A DNA stretch of 62,000 nucleotides from Mesostigma viride (lineage: Eukaryota > Streptophyta > Mesostigmatophyceae > Mesostigmatales > Mesostigmataceae), in NCBI GenBank assembly GCA_009746045.1, contig RPFO01000667.1, forward strand, positions 1,392,252 to 1,454,251, given 5' to 3'. The position numbers were made by a program, and so were the translations under genes. Below are positions 37,740-50,859 of this stretch, piece after piece (position 1 is the stretch's first letter; every line of letters starts with the position of its first letter). The notes beneath the pieces were generated by a model that was given only the letters and a program-made list of their open reading frames with translations, did no database searches and had not been told where the DNA came from.

Positions 37740-38643
37740 CTAGCTAAGAGAGAGGTAGCCCTGGGTAAGAGGTTGTCTACCTGTATCTAGGAAGAAAGGC
37801 GTATAGCCATGCGCAGCCTGAGGGCAATTGGTGAGGGAGAACTCTACCAGACATAGATAATCCTCCCAATCACTCCCAGAACCATTCACATAGTGCCGCA
37901 GAGCTTCTTCCACTACCCTATTAAGACGTTCTACTAAATTAGAAGAGGAGGAGTGGTAGGCAGTACCGAAGGTAACCTTGGTACCGATAGCAGCGAAGAA
38001 CTGCTGCCAAAAATCAGCGGTAAATAACTTATCTTTATCAGAAATAAACTGCCTACTCAAACCATGGTATCTATAAACATTATTGAGGTATAGGCGTGCA
38101 CAATCGCGTGCGGTGAGTTCCAAAGGACAAGGCACGAGATGGCACATACGAGTAAAACGATCTACAAACACAAGGATCTGAGCATTACCCTTATCATTCT
38201 TTCTAAAAGGTCCTACAAAATCCATCATAAGGGAAATTATCCCACGGCATGATGGGGTCAGGAAGGGTCCTAGGCTCTGCTATCTGTCCTACATTGTAAT
38301 TAGGTTTCATCTCCTGACAAGATTGGCAGGTCCTAACATACTCATCTACATCCTTTAAGAGAGAAGGCCAGTAGTAAGAACGGGCTACTAGATCCCGTAC
38401 CCGTTTACCACCCTGGTGAGCAGCTAAATCATGCAACTCAAAGAGCAAGGAGGAGCGACAGATAGGAGGGACATACAGGCGCCATTGAGGGGGAGAATCT
38501 GTTATCTGCACATATAAAAACCCACCTACAAATTTACAAGGGTGCTTGCCTAACTGTCGGGGATGGGAGGCAATGGCAGCTAAAGCTTCCGGCTCAGTGG
38601 CAGTAAATCTACTAATAAGGCGTTCAAGATCAGAGGTAGGCAT
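37740..38643 (-). pseudogene. Gypsy integrase: zinc domain and catalytic core
   Basis: 38643-38203 has the HHCC zinc domain (HDLAAHQGG...CQSCQ). A one-base shift leads to 38228-37740 with the core: MDFVGPF (first Asp), FISDKDKLFTADFW (second Asp) and NLVERLNRVVEEAL (Glu), completing the D,D-35-E triad. Integrase joins element DNA to the target. The two frames overlap, so one indel is enough to explain the break. Confidence 0.9.
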
Positions 38644-38645
38644 CG

Positions 38646-40510
38646 CTACCGAGAAGTATCCAGAACAGGTTTAAAGAGGTCTCCTACCGCCTTGCCAATT
38701 AAGAGAAGGGGAGGTCCTAGAGGGACTATATTATCATAGGACTTTCCTGACCTAGTCGCGATATGGCTAAGCGGTATAGAAATTTTATTTTTCCCCTCCC
38801 CCCCCACAGAGACCACAGGAAGGGCCTCACACGGGAGAGAAAGTCCTACGTGAGAAAGGAGATCAGGCATGCGAACAGCAGTATGAAAGAGATAGGCATA
38901 AGATTCATCATCCGGTAGTTCACCATAAGGGATTACACCAATAGTAGTAGGAACTAGAGTAGTATTGAGAACATCCAAGTCCTCGAAAAAGGAGTAATCT
39001 GCGCGACGGCCGGAGAGTGCATCAGGTACTATGTTATCTACACCTTTAACATACTGGAGTTTAAAAGGGGAAAACTGTGCTAAAAACTCCATCCAGCGCG
39101 CTTGACGAGGGGTAAGGTTGGGTTGGGAGAGCAGATGGGTAAGGGGACGGTGGTCCGTTTGTATAACTAATCTATAAGGATCTATCTCACAGGGTTCATT
39201 CAGGCAAACATCAAATTGGGCACCTTTAAGAAAGTGCTGCCACGCGTGGCAACAATACACCACAGCTAAGAGTTCCTGCTGGTGTACAGGATAGTTACGC
39301 TCCGCAGGGAGCATTGTCCTAGAGATATACTCAATTGGCTGTAAGCCCTGACCCTGATCCTGGAGAAGGACGCCCCCTATTATAGCTACCTTACTAGCGT
39401 CTGTAGCTACCACAAAGGGTTTGGTAGTTTCGGGGAGGATGAGTACGGGAGGAGAGAGGAGTATGGATTTTAAACACTGAAAAGCAGACTGACACTCACT
39501 ACTCCAGAAACAGGGGATATCTTTCTTTAATAAATGATTGATAGGGGCTGCTATAGTTGCGAAACGAGGGATAAAACGCCTATAGTAAGAGGCAATCCCT
39601 AGGAAACTACGTACACTTTTAACGTCGGTAGGGGTAGGCCATTCCTGAATTGACTTAGTTTTATCCGGGTTGGTAGCGACACCGGCATCTGACAAAACAT
39701 GTCCTAAAAATGGTACACTCCTACCAGAACGAACTTTAGCACGGCGAGCCCACAAGGAATTTTCAGACATTATTTCTAAGACTTTCTTTAAATCACGTAG
39801 GTGCGTTTCAAAATCAGGGGAGTAAATAAGGATGTCATCTAAGTAAGCCTGAGCACAAGAACGATCGTGCTCAGCTAAAGAAACAGAGGAGAAGGAAGGA
39901 TCCTTTAAATCAGAGGACACTTGGGGAAGGTGAGAATTACCCATAACAGGTCTAAGCATTTCATTCATCAACATTTGAAAAGAGGCAGGAGAATTACAGA
40001 GTCCCATAGCCGCTACTCTAAACTGATAATGACCAAAAGGGGTAGCAAAGGCGGTTTTATGGCAATCCTCTCGGGCGCTATACGCAGTTGCCAAAAACCA
40101 TCTGCACAATCCATGCAGTACCGTGAAACAGGTAGAACCTTTAACCTTATTAAATATATAATCAATACGAGGTAGAGGGTATTTAGACTTCACAGTGATA
40201 TCATTTAACTTCCTATAATCAGTAACTAAGCGAAACTTGCCATTTGGCTTAGGGACTAACAGGACACCAGCTGAGTAGGGGGAGTTACTAGGCTCTATCA
40301 ATCCTGCTTCTAATAGTGACACTAAAATCTGTTTTAGTTCCTTTAATTAACTCGGTAGGGCCCATTCTATACATCGGAGAGTGCGTAGGAACTGCACCGT
40401 CCTTGATAACTACACGGTGTAAAACAGAACGAGGAGGAGGATATAAGAAGGAGTCTTTTCTTCAAAAACTTTGGAGGAATCTATCACAGCCATGTATCTT
40501 ACTATTTCGT
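38646..40510 (-). pseudogene. Gypsy reverse transcriptase-RNase H
   Basis: Main frame 40322-38646: VLLVPKPNGKFRLVTDYRKL, motif C AYLDDILIYS, then RNase H with FVVATDASKVAIIGGVLLQD and QTDHRPLTHLL, and a linker ending at a stop. The lead (GPTELIK, about 40360) is in another frame. Within 40071-40125 the frame is locally shifted: the expected motif A text MDCADGFWQLRIAPE lies in the +1 frame, so the open frame lacks the first catalytic Asp. Confidence 0.92.
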
Positions 40511-40528
40511 TTTCAGTAAATCCCACCC

Positions 40529-41180
40529 CTAGCTATTGTATCCACTGTGTTCACATCTAGCTATATCCACACTATTATTAGGGATAGGTACCTCCTGTAC
40601 TTCTAACTGAAGGAACATACATAATAAATATCCATATTCCTTTAATTCAGATCGCAATTCATCATTGGACATTAGTACTTCGGGTATAGGTCTTACAGGA
40701 GGGTCAGCAGGTGTAGGAGGAGTAATATCTACCAAGGATAAATTTTCTACTCTATAATGACGTTCCGGCACCCAGTAAGAGCTATCGATCTGGAAACCAG
40801 ATTACCATGGTATCATAATTAATGGTAATCTTATTATCCTGGTGCCAATCTAATCCTAGTAATACATCAGCGGTAGTGATAGGGCCTATATAGTGGCCGT
40901 CAGGTTGACAGTACGTCCTTGTATGACCAGGGGAAGGGACACCGTACCCGGGGACTTGACTGGTGCGACCGTCAGCATAATGGACAGTGACAGGTTTGGT
41001 GTGAGGGATAGGGACTAGTCCTAAACGCCTAACAAGGGCCTCGCTCACAAAGGAGCTAGCCGCACCGCTATCCACTAACACAGAGACATTCAAAAGTTCA
41101 TCAGCATGCAAGAAGGGGTCTACAACAGTGTGGGGAACGGTTAAGCCACCATTCAAAAACATAATTAAGAGGACGGACAC
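40529..41180 (-). pseudogene. Gypsy aspartic protease and linker
   Basis: 41180-40782 has the retropepsin motif VLVDSGAASSFVS and the flap-side ADVLLGLDWHQ. 40771-40529 continues in another frame with an acidic linker toward RT. The protease cuts the polyprotein. Confidence 0.8.
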
Positions 41181-41293
41181 GTAGTGGTAGGGATGATTCA
41201 GCTCCTACAGAAGTTATAAAAACAGGCAGGCAAAAATTATTATCTGGGGTACTATATCTAAGGACCTGTCCAGGTTACCCCCGGCTGACAGGC

Positions 41294-41665
41294 CTACTGT
41301 TCCCCCTCCCCCCCCAAATCCATAGGGACTAACCCCGAAGAAGACCCTGGCGAAAAAGCCACTGCTGGAGGGTCACGAGGGAGCGAAGAGGGTGCAGGAG
41401 CCTGATTATCATAGGGGAACCCTGAGGGTCCTGTCTGCACAGCATTCAGTCTACTAGGGGTAGCTGAGGGAATGCGTCCTGGGGTGGGACGAATAGGAGC
41501 ACGCTGAGGGGTACGAGGAGGGCGAGCATCGGGATGAGGGGGAGCACCCGAAAGGAACTTGGGGCACTCATGACCTACTTCCTTACAATGATAGCATGTG
41601 ATATGAGAGACATCCAGAGCCGAAAGGTCAGTAACACAAATGTCTAATTCTTCTACATAGTGTCC
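41294..41665 (-). pseudogene. Gypsy gag, C-terminal zinc-knuckle part
   Basis: HYVEELDICVTDLSALDVSH is followed by CYHCKEVGHECPKF, a zinc-knuckle-like CxxC...H with an irregular spacing to the last Cys, and a Pro-rich tail to a stop at about 41294. The N-terminal side is cut off by the element 41666-43438. Confidence 0.75.
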
Positions 41666-43438
41666 CAATGTCCAGAAAAAGGCCTCAATTGAGGCCTTTT
41701 TTATATTGGGTGTTGCATGCAGCCAAACAACTTTTTTCCAAATATGAGCATAGGCCATGCATTATTATGATTGTTTTGGGGTTGCCAGCACTTAACATCA
41801 GTCATATAGCCCCAATACCTATTTAATTATGATTTAACAAAACAGGGTGTCGCTGCGGTGGCACCATAAACACAGCATGACCATAGATGCAAGCAGAAAA
41901 AAGGCGCTAGTACTCAGTTCCCTCTGCCTCTTAGGTGTCTTTTGGACCTTACGAGGTTTCCCCACAACACGGTAAGCATGGCATGACATGGCATGCTCCC
42001 CAAGGGACGCCTGACTTACACAATTGCACGGCCGGGGCTGTCGCGCAGCACTGCAGGCAGCAACAGCCTGCCATGGGTATTGCACGTAACCATGAGGAAT
42101 CCAAAGCCTCTATTACAAACACGCACAAGGATCATGCATTATAATAATAGGTGTGACCTTCCAAGCGCTTAGCTTCACTCACATAGCCCCAATATCTACG
42201 TTGTTACGGTATATTCTGACAGGGGTTTGCTGCCGCGGCAGCAGATGAACAGCACATGGCAAGATATACAAGCATAACTGGACACCATTTGCACTGTCTT
42301 CTAGACCTCTAGCTTGATTTTAAGCTTTGCAAGGGTTGCCTGAGACATGGCCAGCATGGCAGGAACTGCCATGCTTCTTATGGAAAGTAAACACGTCTAC
42401 ACGGTGGGGGCCAGCCGCAGAGCACTGCACGAAGCAATATAGCCTGCCTTACGTTACCTCGGCACTAGGTGCCGATAGGCAGCTAAAAACTGGCGATATC
42501 ACAAGCAAATCGATGCCATCCCCTTTCTACCACCAGGACGCACTTACCTTTCACACCCCTCACACCCGGGATCACTAAGCACGCACATGCGTTGGCGCTG
42601 AACGTGGCTGCATCAGAAAAGCTGTTCAAGCTCGGCGTTTTCAAGTTGTCCGGAAGCGATGCAGCCCGCTAATCTGGCCGGACAGACGCTCCATGCGTCG
42701 TCCATTGACGTATGAAAGCGGCTGCAGCGGCCTCACCAGCGCTGTTCGCATAACTGCGCTCCCATATCTGGGGGCGCGCGCGCGTTTATTGTCCGCAACC
42801 CAGTTTTTCCTAGCTAAAAACACCCCTTCCTCTACCTATGGATTCACGACAAAAGGCTCGAATATAACCAGCGCCCCTTTAGTCACGGCTGCCCCAACAC
42901 CCCCCCCCGCCGTTCCGCTAGTCTCCTTCCCAACATATCGAAGCATCGTCCTGCTGGCAGGCGCACTATCAACGCCATCTACGCCCCATCTGAACTTCAC
43001 TAACCTGGCATTCAGCACACAAATAACGATCCCACGAATTTATAAATCGACTTTTGACACATTTAGCGGTCGGGCTAGCTTCAAGGATAACTTATCTGCC
43101 CAACGCGCTCCATATACTGCTCGAAATGATGCACGAACGTGGCCATACGGTCCATGTTACTCGAGGCCGCCATGGTCGTGCATTCGTGAAAATTCCTCGT
43201 CCCGTTGCACGAAAGTGGCCAAAATAGGTACTTTTCCACCTCACGTATTTTTCAGTAACCGTCGACCCCTGTCGACCCCAACGGGTCAGGACGCTCAGCA
43301 CATGTACCAGATTCGCGCCACTGGGGCCGGACGACCCATAGGACCGGTCCTTCCCGCCAAAATACCGTACTTTGTGAGATCTTGGGAAAAAAGGCCTCAA
43401 TTGAGCCAAAAGGCCTCAATTGAGGCCTCTGGACACTG
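41666..43438 (+). mobile_element. TIR element with subterminal palindromes, in Gypsy gag
   Basis: Ends CA(A/G)TGTCCAGA are inverted, each followed by the palindrome GGCCTCAATTGAGGCC (once left at 41681, once intact and once partial on the right). The interior holds a diverged tandem duplication of about 370 bp (41750-42120 and 42120-42490). No transposase. No clear target duplication could be found. Confidence 0.7.
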
Positions 43439-45132
43439 AGACAATAGGAGTTCTCCTCCTCAGGGGTAATTAATTAATTATCAACATCGCTCCGTTGGGA
43501 GTCAATGTAGCGCATATCCCTGAGAAGGGGCATATGGCTTTTAATACATCCTAGGCTACTTCATGCAAGGGTGGGAATGTAAGCTACCCTTGCTCTAGGT
43601 GCACCAGGGCACCTGCACCCTCATGGTCTATCACGCTATGCCCGGGTAAGGGGGGGAGCATGCCTGTGAGGGAGGAAGATCAGCATGGCTATACAAGAGC
43701 TAGGACATGGCTGCTCGACAGAGAGCATCTCTCTGCATGGCATAGCATGGCTAAATTCTTAATGCAACATCCATGGGGGGGTCCCATTATAGGCATGGCT
43801 TGGCTAAACATAGCCAGGGCGTAGCATGGCTGTACTAGGCTATGGCTGGTGGTGGACCGTGCGTTGGCGGCAGGGGTAAGGCTAATATTATTAATACGGG
43901 AACGGGTAGGAAGAGAAGGGGTGGTGAAGAAATCTGCTACTCGTAAGAGATGCTGGCGCACATGCATGCTTGAGGGGTAGATCAGTAAAACGGTAGGCAG
44001 AGAACTGGCGCTTTACTTCACGTAATAAGGGTCTACTGAGGCCTTGTAGGAAGCGAGCACGTACTTCTGCGCCCGACAAATCCCTAATTCGTACCATCTG
44101 TGCATCAAATTCTTTCATGTATTCCCTAAACGGCTTAGTACCCTGCTGCAAGGTACCAAAGGCTAATCTATCCTGCCAATCTGCATCAGGAGGAACTAAA
44201 TGGCTCTCTAATCGCTTAAACAATTCTGCTACTGAGTTAGGGTAGGCATGAGAGGCCAAGGATTCACACTGAATGAGGTTAGCAAGCTCTGGAGTAATAC
44301 AGGTAGTAAGATAGTGAGGGACTAATACAGCATCAGGGAGACGCCATCTATTATGATTTTGCCACGACTCTGTGTTCTGGGTAAGCAACATAATAAAAGT
44401 GAAAAACTGGTGAGGGGTATACTTGACATCCAACTTGGGAAGGTTAGCAAAGAGGGGAAGAGCAGGGGGCTTAGGAGGATGGGAAGGATCAGATTTACCC
44501 ATAGGACCACTGTCTTCCACTGCTACATACGAGGGATAGAAAGAAGGAAGAGGAAAGGTTTTGGATAGGGGTCTAGATGGGGCCACCGTTTCAGGATGGT
44601 GCCCATAGGAGAAGGGGACAGTATATTGCTCACGAAGGGAGGAGTAGGCAAAATGATCATAATTTCTGTCATCTAGAGGCATGGTGCTGAAATCACTATT
44701 AACTTCTAAATCAGCCACACGGGTAGGGACCTGGGCAGCCTCGTAGGCCGTATCAGGGTAGGACCAAGAAGCAGGAGGATAAAATGAAACTGCACTACAT
44801 AGGGCGACCAGAAGGGCCAACAGGGGCAGAGGTACGACCCGTGCCTATAAGCAGGGATGGAAGGCACAGGGTGAGGAGGAGGCCTAGCAGCATTGTCAGT
44901 GAGTGAGGACCTAATTGAGGGTTGAGCCAAGGTTGCAGGAGGGGCAGGGGCCTGGGTCAGGGTAAAAGAGGGGTCATCACTAAACCTGACACGTTGTTCA
45001 AAGGTAGGTGGGGTAAGAGTGGGACGACAGCGACCACCAGTAGTAGGAGAAGGAGGTGAGGTACGCAAGTTACCTTGAGGAGTGAGATGGTGCACCGTTT
45101 CCAAGGAGTCCCGTCGGTTACCACGAGTATTG

Positions 45133-45179
<47 letters not shown>

Positions 45180-45218
45180 GGTAGGTATAGGCGACATATC
45201 TCCACCCACTGGATCCAT
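43439..45218 (-). pseudogene. Gypsy gag, N-terminal and capsid part
   Basis: Starts at ATG 45218 (MDPVGGDMSPIPT) and runs through a poly-Asn tract encoded by an (AAT)n microsatellite (45135-45180). One frame change near 44820 leads to the capsid-like LAFGTLQQGTKPFREYMKEF and ARFLQGLSRPLLREVKRQ. Another shift follows near 43980, and the part to 43439 lies beyond the LINE tail insertion. The motif order is typical of Ty3/Gypsy gag. Confidence 0.85.
43470..43870 (-). mobile_element. LINE 3' UTR fragment with 9-bp target duplication
   Basis: Bounded by CAGGGGTAA (43461-43469 and 43871-43879). Minus-strand 3' UTR from GCCGCCAACGCACGG to hairpin CTCCCAACGGAG and an (AATT)n tail. Removing it rejoins the gag codons across 43880/43460 (text ...NISLTP then EEENSYC). 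Confidence 0.9.
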
Positions 45219-47599
45219 GTTTAATTAATTAAAAGAAAGAAAACAATAAAAGTTGCCTTAACCCTTCAACTGTCGAAACTCGAACCACGAGAACGGACTG
45301 AGTTTGGGTATCTTTGTGCGCCTGAGAGTAACTAGCCAAATAACATTTTCTGGCCCACCCTTGGAACCAAGCATGCTTTTATATCAAATAATGTTTGGGA
45401 AAATTGGTTGGTCACATATCCATGCCCTACACCTGCTAAAAATAGCACCCCCCTCAGGGGGGTACAGTGCACATGGGGTTGGAGACATATATAATGCATT
45501 ATCGACCATTTACACAAATCAGTTGGCCCTGGCCTTTTAAAGGCAGTTTATTATAATCATAGACATGCCAGCAATGCATTCACAACATGAAATGTCACAA
45601 AACTGTGAACCCTAGCTACAAAATGGCCAAAGCCAGCTGGCACCGTTATAACGGTGCCAGCTGGCAGGGGTATCAATGGTAGCATAACAACACAAAACTT
45701 TATTCCAATTGGCATGAAACAACAAGGGATGCCCAAATGGGCATAATGCACCATACCCAGGTGATAAAACAAGAGACCATGCCATATAACACATGCCAAC
45801 ATGCCGCAAGGGGCCAAAATGGCACTAGCGCGCGCGTGCGGTATACATAGCGCATGACTAGCCAAGGGTGTAGCTAACTGTCAATTAGCTACCTGGCTAT
45901 ATGCCAAACTACGGATTGCGCCTCAGGGTGCACAGATACTGCCTTCTACAAGGCCCTGTCAGCTGGGTGCCAGCTGCCAGCGTGCGGCTCGTGCAGCCAT
46001 TGGCCTCAGCCCACGCGCGGCCAGCCGGGCTGCGGGCTGACAGGGGCTGCATGGCACGCTGGTGGCGGGCGTCGTCGTCGTCGAGGCCAGCCACTGGCCC
46101 AGCGTGGAACCTGAGATAAGCCAGCATATAAGACACTTGTAAGACCATGCTAAAAAATAGGTGAAAGGCTCAGTAATCAAGGCCTCAATTAGCGCGTGTC
46201 AAAGGGGTGGCAAGGAGCTACATCACTAACGCACCCAATGAATGACAAAACACCTCCACGTTCTTTGCAACAATAAAGAAAACAAAAGGAACAAGTTGGT
46301 AATGCTTCCATGCAAACAGGTATTGGATATCTCCATGTTTGTCACATGCCATGGATGCAAAATGATAAGGTGGGCGTTGGCCAGCAAAACAAGAAGCCAT
46401 GCCTAAAACTGGTCAGAAAAGAACTTTTCTCGGGCTGTTTGAGCCAGGAAAAGCATTGGGTAATTACCTTTACCACATTACTAACCAATACCAACCGTTA
46501 TCACGCTATTTCCGTTGCAGCCTCAGCTAACAGCGACCAAACATGGTCCAAAATCTGCTTGACCTGATGGTATTCCACAACCATGACAAGCCGATGCGTA
46601 GAGGGAGCAAAACAACAAAATGACAATCACAAGCCCTCGATTATAACCCTGATATTAGTTATAAACGATAATATAACCATATACGGTTAACGGAACACGC
46701 TACAGGGGTCACACGCAGTATCGCAACAAGAATCGCAACTCAAAAAAAAAATTTTTATCATCCACTTCGATTAAGGGCAGGTATGGGCACACCATGGCAC
46801 CTTCACTTTTCAAAAGTGATGTTTGGATGAAAAATGGGAGCGTGCTCGAGTATCGCAACACCTAGTTCCGCAACTGAAAACCCACCAATTCTGGAGTTCC
46901 GCAATGCAACAGAATCGCAACAAACCTGGCAAGTATACCAAAAGTACGCCGTACACGTGCGCCGGAAGGAATAAATTGTCGCCAGTCGGCGTGCAGGATC
47001 CGATATGTACTTGCAATAGTTACCGCCGTTGACGATTGATTGGCCGCGCGGTGTTCAGTTCAGTTCAGTGGGATTCATCGCGCAGAAGTCAGTGCAATAA
47101 TGAACAAAAACATAAGTGTGCCGCCTCTTCATTGAATAATCAACGACCTATAATTAGTCTACAACCACTAACCTTTCGTTATCAAACAGTTCCCTAATCA
47201 TCACGCGCGTCATCGTCTCGTCATTGCGCGTCATTACCCCGTCATTGTCCCGCCGACATTACACAGCTATGGTCTTGAGGTATAGTCGGCGCCGTGGCAT
47301 GTTAAACAAACTGCGTTGTTTCATTCACAGTGTGGTTTCATTATGTCGCTCTTTCGAACGGGGATGCATTAGGCAACAATACTGGACAGATTCTGAAAGA
47401 GGGTGTGTTTGTGAAGTGGGGATGGCAGCGGCCCAGCATTTGCTGGCCGTGCGGGTGCAACTTTGAGGCGACTACATATATCGCCCTGAACCGTCTTTGT
47501 TAAAGCGGTGAGACAGTCCAGTGTTACAGTCCGGCCGCAGGCCGGGCAAGGGAAATGCTGTGTTCACCCTGATGCTGCGGGCCGAGGATGGGTGGCTGC

Positions 47600-48365
47600 A
47601 TGGAAACGTGAATGCTTGCATCGAATGGATGGCGGTGTCTGCATGCATGGATTGCACGTGAATGTTCGCAGGATGGGTGGTAATTGCATGGATGCTCGCA
47701 GGATGGGTGCTAATTACACGAATCGATATTGCATTAATGCTTGCAGGGATGGATGGTGTTTGCATGCGTGGATACGTGAATGCTTGCAGGGATGGATGGT
47801 GTTTGCATGCATGGATACGTGAATGCTTGCAGGGATGGGTGGTGTTTGCATGCATGGATACGTAAATGCTTGCAGGGATGGATGGTGTTTGCATGCATGA
47901 ATGTGTGAATGCTTGCATGGGTGGATGGTGTTTGCATGCATGGATGGGTGGTGTTTGCATGCATGGATACCTGAAAGCTTGGGGTGGATGGTGTTTGCAT
48001 GCATGGATACGTGAATGCTTGCATGGGTGGATGGTGTTTGCATGCATGGATGCGTGAATGCTTGCACGGATGGGTGGTGTTTGCATGCATGGATACGTGA
48101 ATGCTTGCCTGGGTGGATGGTGTTTGCATGCATGGATACGTGAATGCTTGCACGGATGGGTGGTGTTTGCATGCATGGATACGTGAATGCTAGCATGGAT
48201 GGATGGTGTTTGCATGCATGAATGTGTGAATGCTTGGGGTGGATGGTGTTTGCATGCATGGATACGTGAATGCTTGCGTGGATGGATGGTGTTTGCATGC
48301 ATGGATGCGTGAATGCTTGCAGGGATGGAAGTGATTGCATGCATGGATACGCGAATGCATGCATG
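47600..48365 (+). repeat. TGCATGCA-rich minisatellite (element B)
   Basis: About 18 units of the 38-bp repeat described in element A. The shared edge units and the different internal units show expansion after A and B separated. Confidence 0.92.
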
Positions 48366-48424
48366 AATGCGACCGAGGACAGTGTAAGCACCTTTTAGGG
48401 ATTAATATAGTGGTGAATATGGGC

Positions 48425-48755
48425 AGGCCCCCTGACCCATGTGAGTTATACATGTATTCAAGGAGACAACGATTCCAGTCCATGGCAGGATATATAAAGG
48501 ATACCAACCCCAAGTCGGTGGGGGTATGCATGTGACCCAATTCAGTACAAGTGTAATAACAGTGATTCGGGCCGTGGTGTCAGCAACCCTGTCACTCAAG
48601 GTTACATTATAGATACTCATTCCATCTCCGCCTCCACATCATTGAGGATGTAATATACGCGACAACTATTAATGTTCGCATGGCGGTCACGCGACGCCTG
48701 ATCAACGCGTAGCGTCTGCGTGTCGTAATTTAATTTTTTAATATTAATGCACAGT
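48425..48755 (+). mobile_element. LINE 3' end fixed inside the element family (copy in B)
   Basis: From about 48440 (GGATATATAAAGGATACCAA) to GTCGTAATTTAATTTTTTAA, with an imperfect terminal hairpin (GCGGTCACGCGACGCC). Related to 59600-59845. It is also in A at 52350-52672, so it entered before A and B diverged. Confidence 0.6.
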
Positions 48756-50859
48756 CACCATTTTACCGCGTGCTGGCCTGCACTTAGCCCTTGGATGACC
48801 AGTGTGTAACTCTACCCCTAATTATGGCTGGTTGCACCTTGCATGATAATGTCCAGAAACCAGCCTGATAACAATCTAGTGTCCATACTGGGACCAAAGC
48901 ACACGCATATAGGGAGTTACTTCGGGGTCATGTCATTAGTCATGTTGCAATGTCCTATATGTCCTATGGGTGCTAAATACAGCACTAATCTCAGGGGGGT
49001 GCACGGGTGCGATAAAAAAGACACTTACAATGCAATGTTAAGTGATAATGCAATATTGGACGTCTTCACAAACCAAGGCCCAAATGCACACGTAGCAAGG
49101 GGGTGCAAGGGGCGGTGTTACCCATGCATCCAGAACATGAGAAATGACCTCCATTTGCATGCCTAGGATGAAAATATACAAACACTGCATCGAACTTCTT
49201 TTCTACGTCAGCAAGGCACTGGGGCCTCCATAGATGTTGCACGGACTGCACAACTGCACAGGCGTCCTTTACTAGCAAAGCCAAAAGGCTGACAAAAAAC
49301 TGGCCATGATACCATCTTTCCTGAAGAATTTAGGCAATAGAAACCATCGTGCTACCATCTACAACTCCTTTAGATGTTAAATCAATCGTCATTCTAGAAA
49401 ATTAGGTACAGACGCAGCTAATCATGAACAAAACTGATGAAAATCTTACGACGACGGTTGTACAAAACCACAACCACAAACTAGTACACAGGAGTAGTAA
49501 GTTAGCGAACTTAACACCACAAACCTTCAACAACGTGTCCGAGATTACTTACCGAATGATATAACGACTTTACCTTGTTGACGGTATCCGCAGGTACACT
49601 AAACTGCGCCATGCCGAAACCGCAAAAAGAAGGCTAGCGGAAAGCTAGCAATCTCATGACAGAAAGGCAATCTCATCACGGCGTCGAGACTTTCCTGGCC
49701 CTGAACGATGATGAAATACGCGAAATACATCATACGAAAACTACTGGTTGCGAAAATTTCAATGATACAGAAGCTAATAACAAGTGCTGCCTTTCATCGT
49801 CACCCCCGTGATGATTAACGCGTGTAGACGCAGTAAAAAGTAAAAACCAGCCCGAGATAATGTGCGCATCATTAGATGTTGCGCGACTGCGGCTATAGCA
49901 TTTTTCTGACGCCGCTCATTTCAGTTCGGTTGATTCTTCGCGCCGGTCAGCCAAGGAGTGACATACTTCACGTCGGGGTGTATCTTTAGTTGCGATACCA
50001 CGCGTTTGCCGTTTCGCAACTTTTCGTCCAAATCGGTCCTCGCAAGAATCGCAACAAAAGTGTTTTTTGGTCCTCCTGGAAAGTTGCGTAGTTGCGATTC
50101 TTGTTGCGATACTGCGTGTGACCCCTGTAGGAGGCTAGAACGTACCAGGTTGGAACAGCAGATTACCTTTCCTGCAGGAGCCAGCACGCCCGATTCATGG
50201 ACGTAGCCTCGAGCCTTTCCTGGCTGCCTGTTCTAGCAAATCTGGTTGAGAACAACGTCAAAGGTTTATCCATGCGCAAATACCTCGAAAATTTCCGCCT
50301 AACAACATGCAGCACTTGCACTGTCACCGCCTGGCCGCTGACATGATTTGCTGCGCCGACCAGCACCCCGATGACCCATCTACGCATCTTCAAACGTTCC
50401 ATGGCTAGGGATAAAACGTTTTTAGGACTTAAAAATCATGCCTACAAAATTTGAGTCCATTATGTCAAGCCATTCTCTCGTACCAGTCAGTTGTGTGCAC
50501 CACCATCGCCGTGCGCGTCAATATTTTTCATGCACGTCGGTCCCGTTGGACCATGGTACCCCCCTAACTTTGCTCAAGCACATCTCCCTGGCCAGGTGTC
50601 CAAAGTACGGTCTGAAGTGCTCAACGGAAAGCTGACGTCTAGATCTTTCAATCCCCCCAGGTTTGACCGTTAAATTATTTTTGGCGCGGCGCCTGGTTCT
50701 GCCACAAACTCAGTCCGTTAGAGTGGCGCCAGTTCAACTGGCGCCACGAAAACGGACTCAGTACAATTTAAGGGTTAAGAAAAGGATAGGAATCTAAATT
50801 GAAGCACTGAAGGCAAAAGGAAAAACCTTGAATGTCTTAAACAAAGAAAACAATTAAAA

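Larger units (their letters stand above)
46703..50127 (+). mobile_element. DNA element B, intact second copy of A, 3425 bp
   Basis: Perfect 38-bp TIRs starting CAGGGGTCACACGCAGTATC, flanked by TA (46701-46702, 50128-50129). Contents match A: lead 46740-47500, palindromic minisatellite, LINE 3' end, AT-rich right part. It lacks the TA-flanked element and the Gypsy element found in A. No transposase, so movement would need one in trans. Confidence 0.93.
45262..50774 (+). mobile_element. TTAA-flanked DNA element upstream of gag, split by element B
   Basis: TTAA at 45258-45261 and 50775-50778. Ends CCCTTCAACTGT and, inverted, CCCTTAAATTGT are similar. Interior outside B is collinear with 10755-12475 (for example CCAAATAACATTTTCTGGCC at both). 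Without B it is about 2.1 kb. No transposase. Confidence 0.85.

Noticed and set aside
42693-43439. 249-codon open frame inside the TIR element
   Set aside because: No transposase motifs, unusual composition, and it runs into the terminal palindrome.
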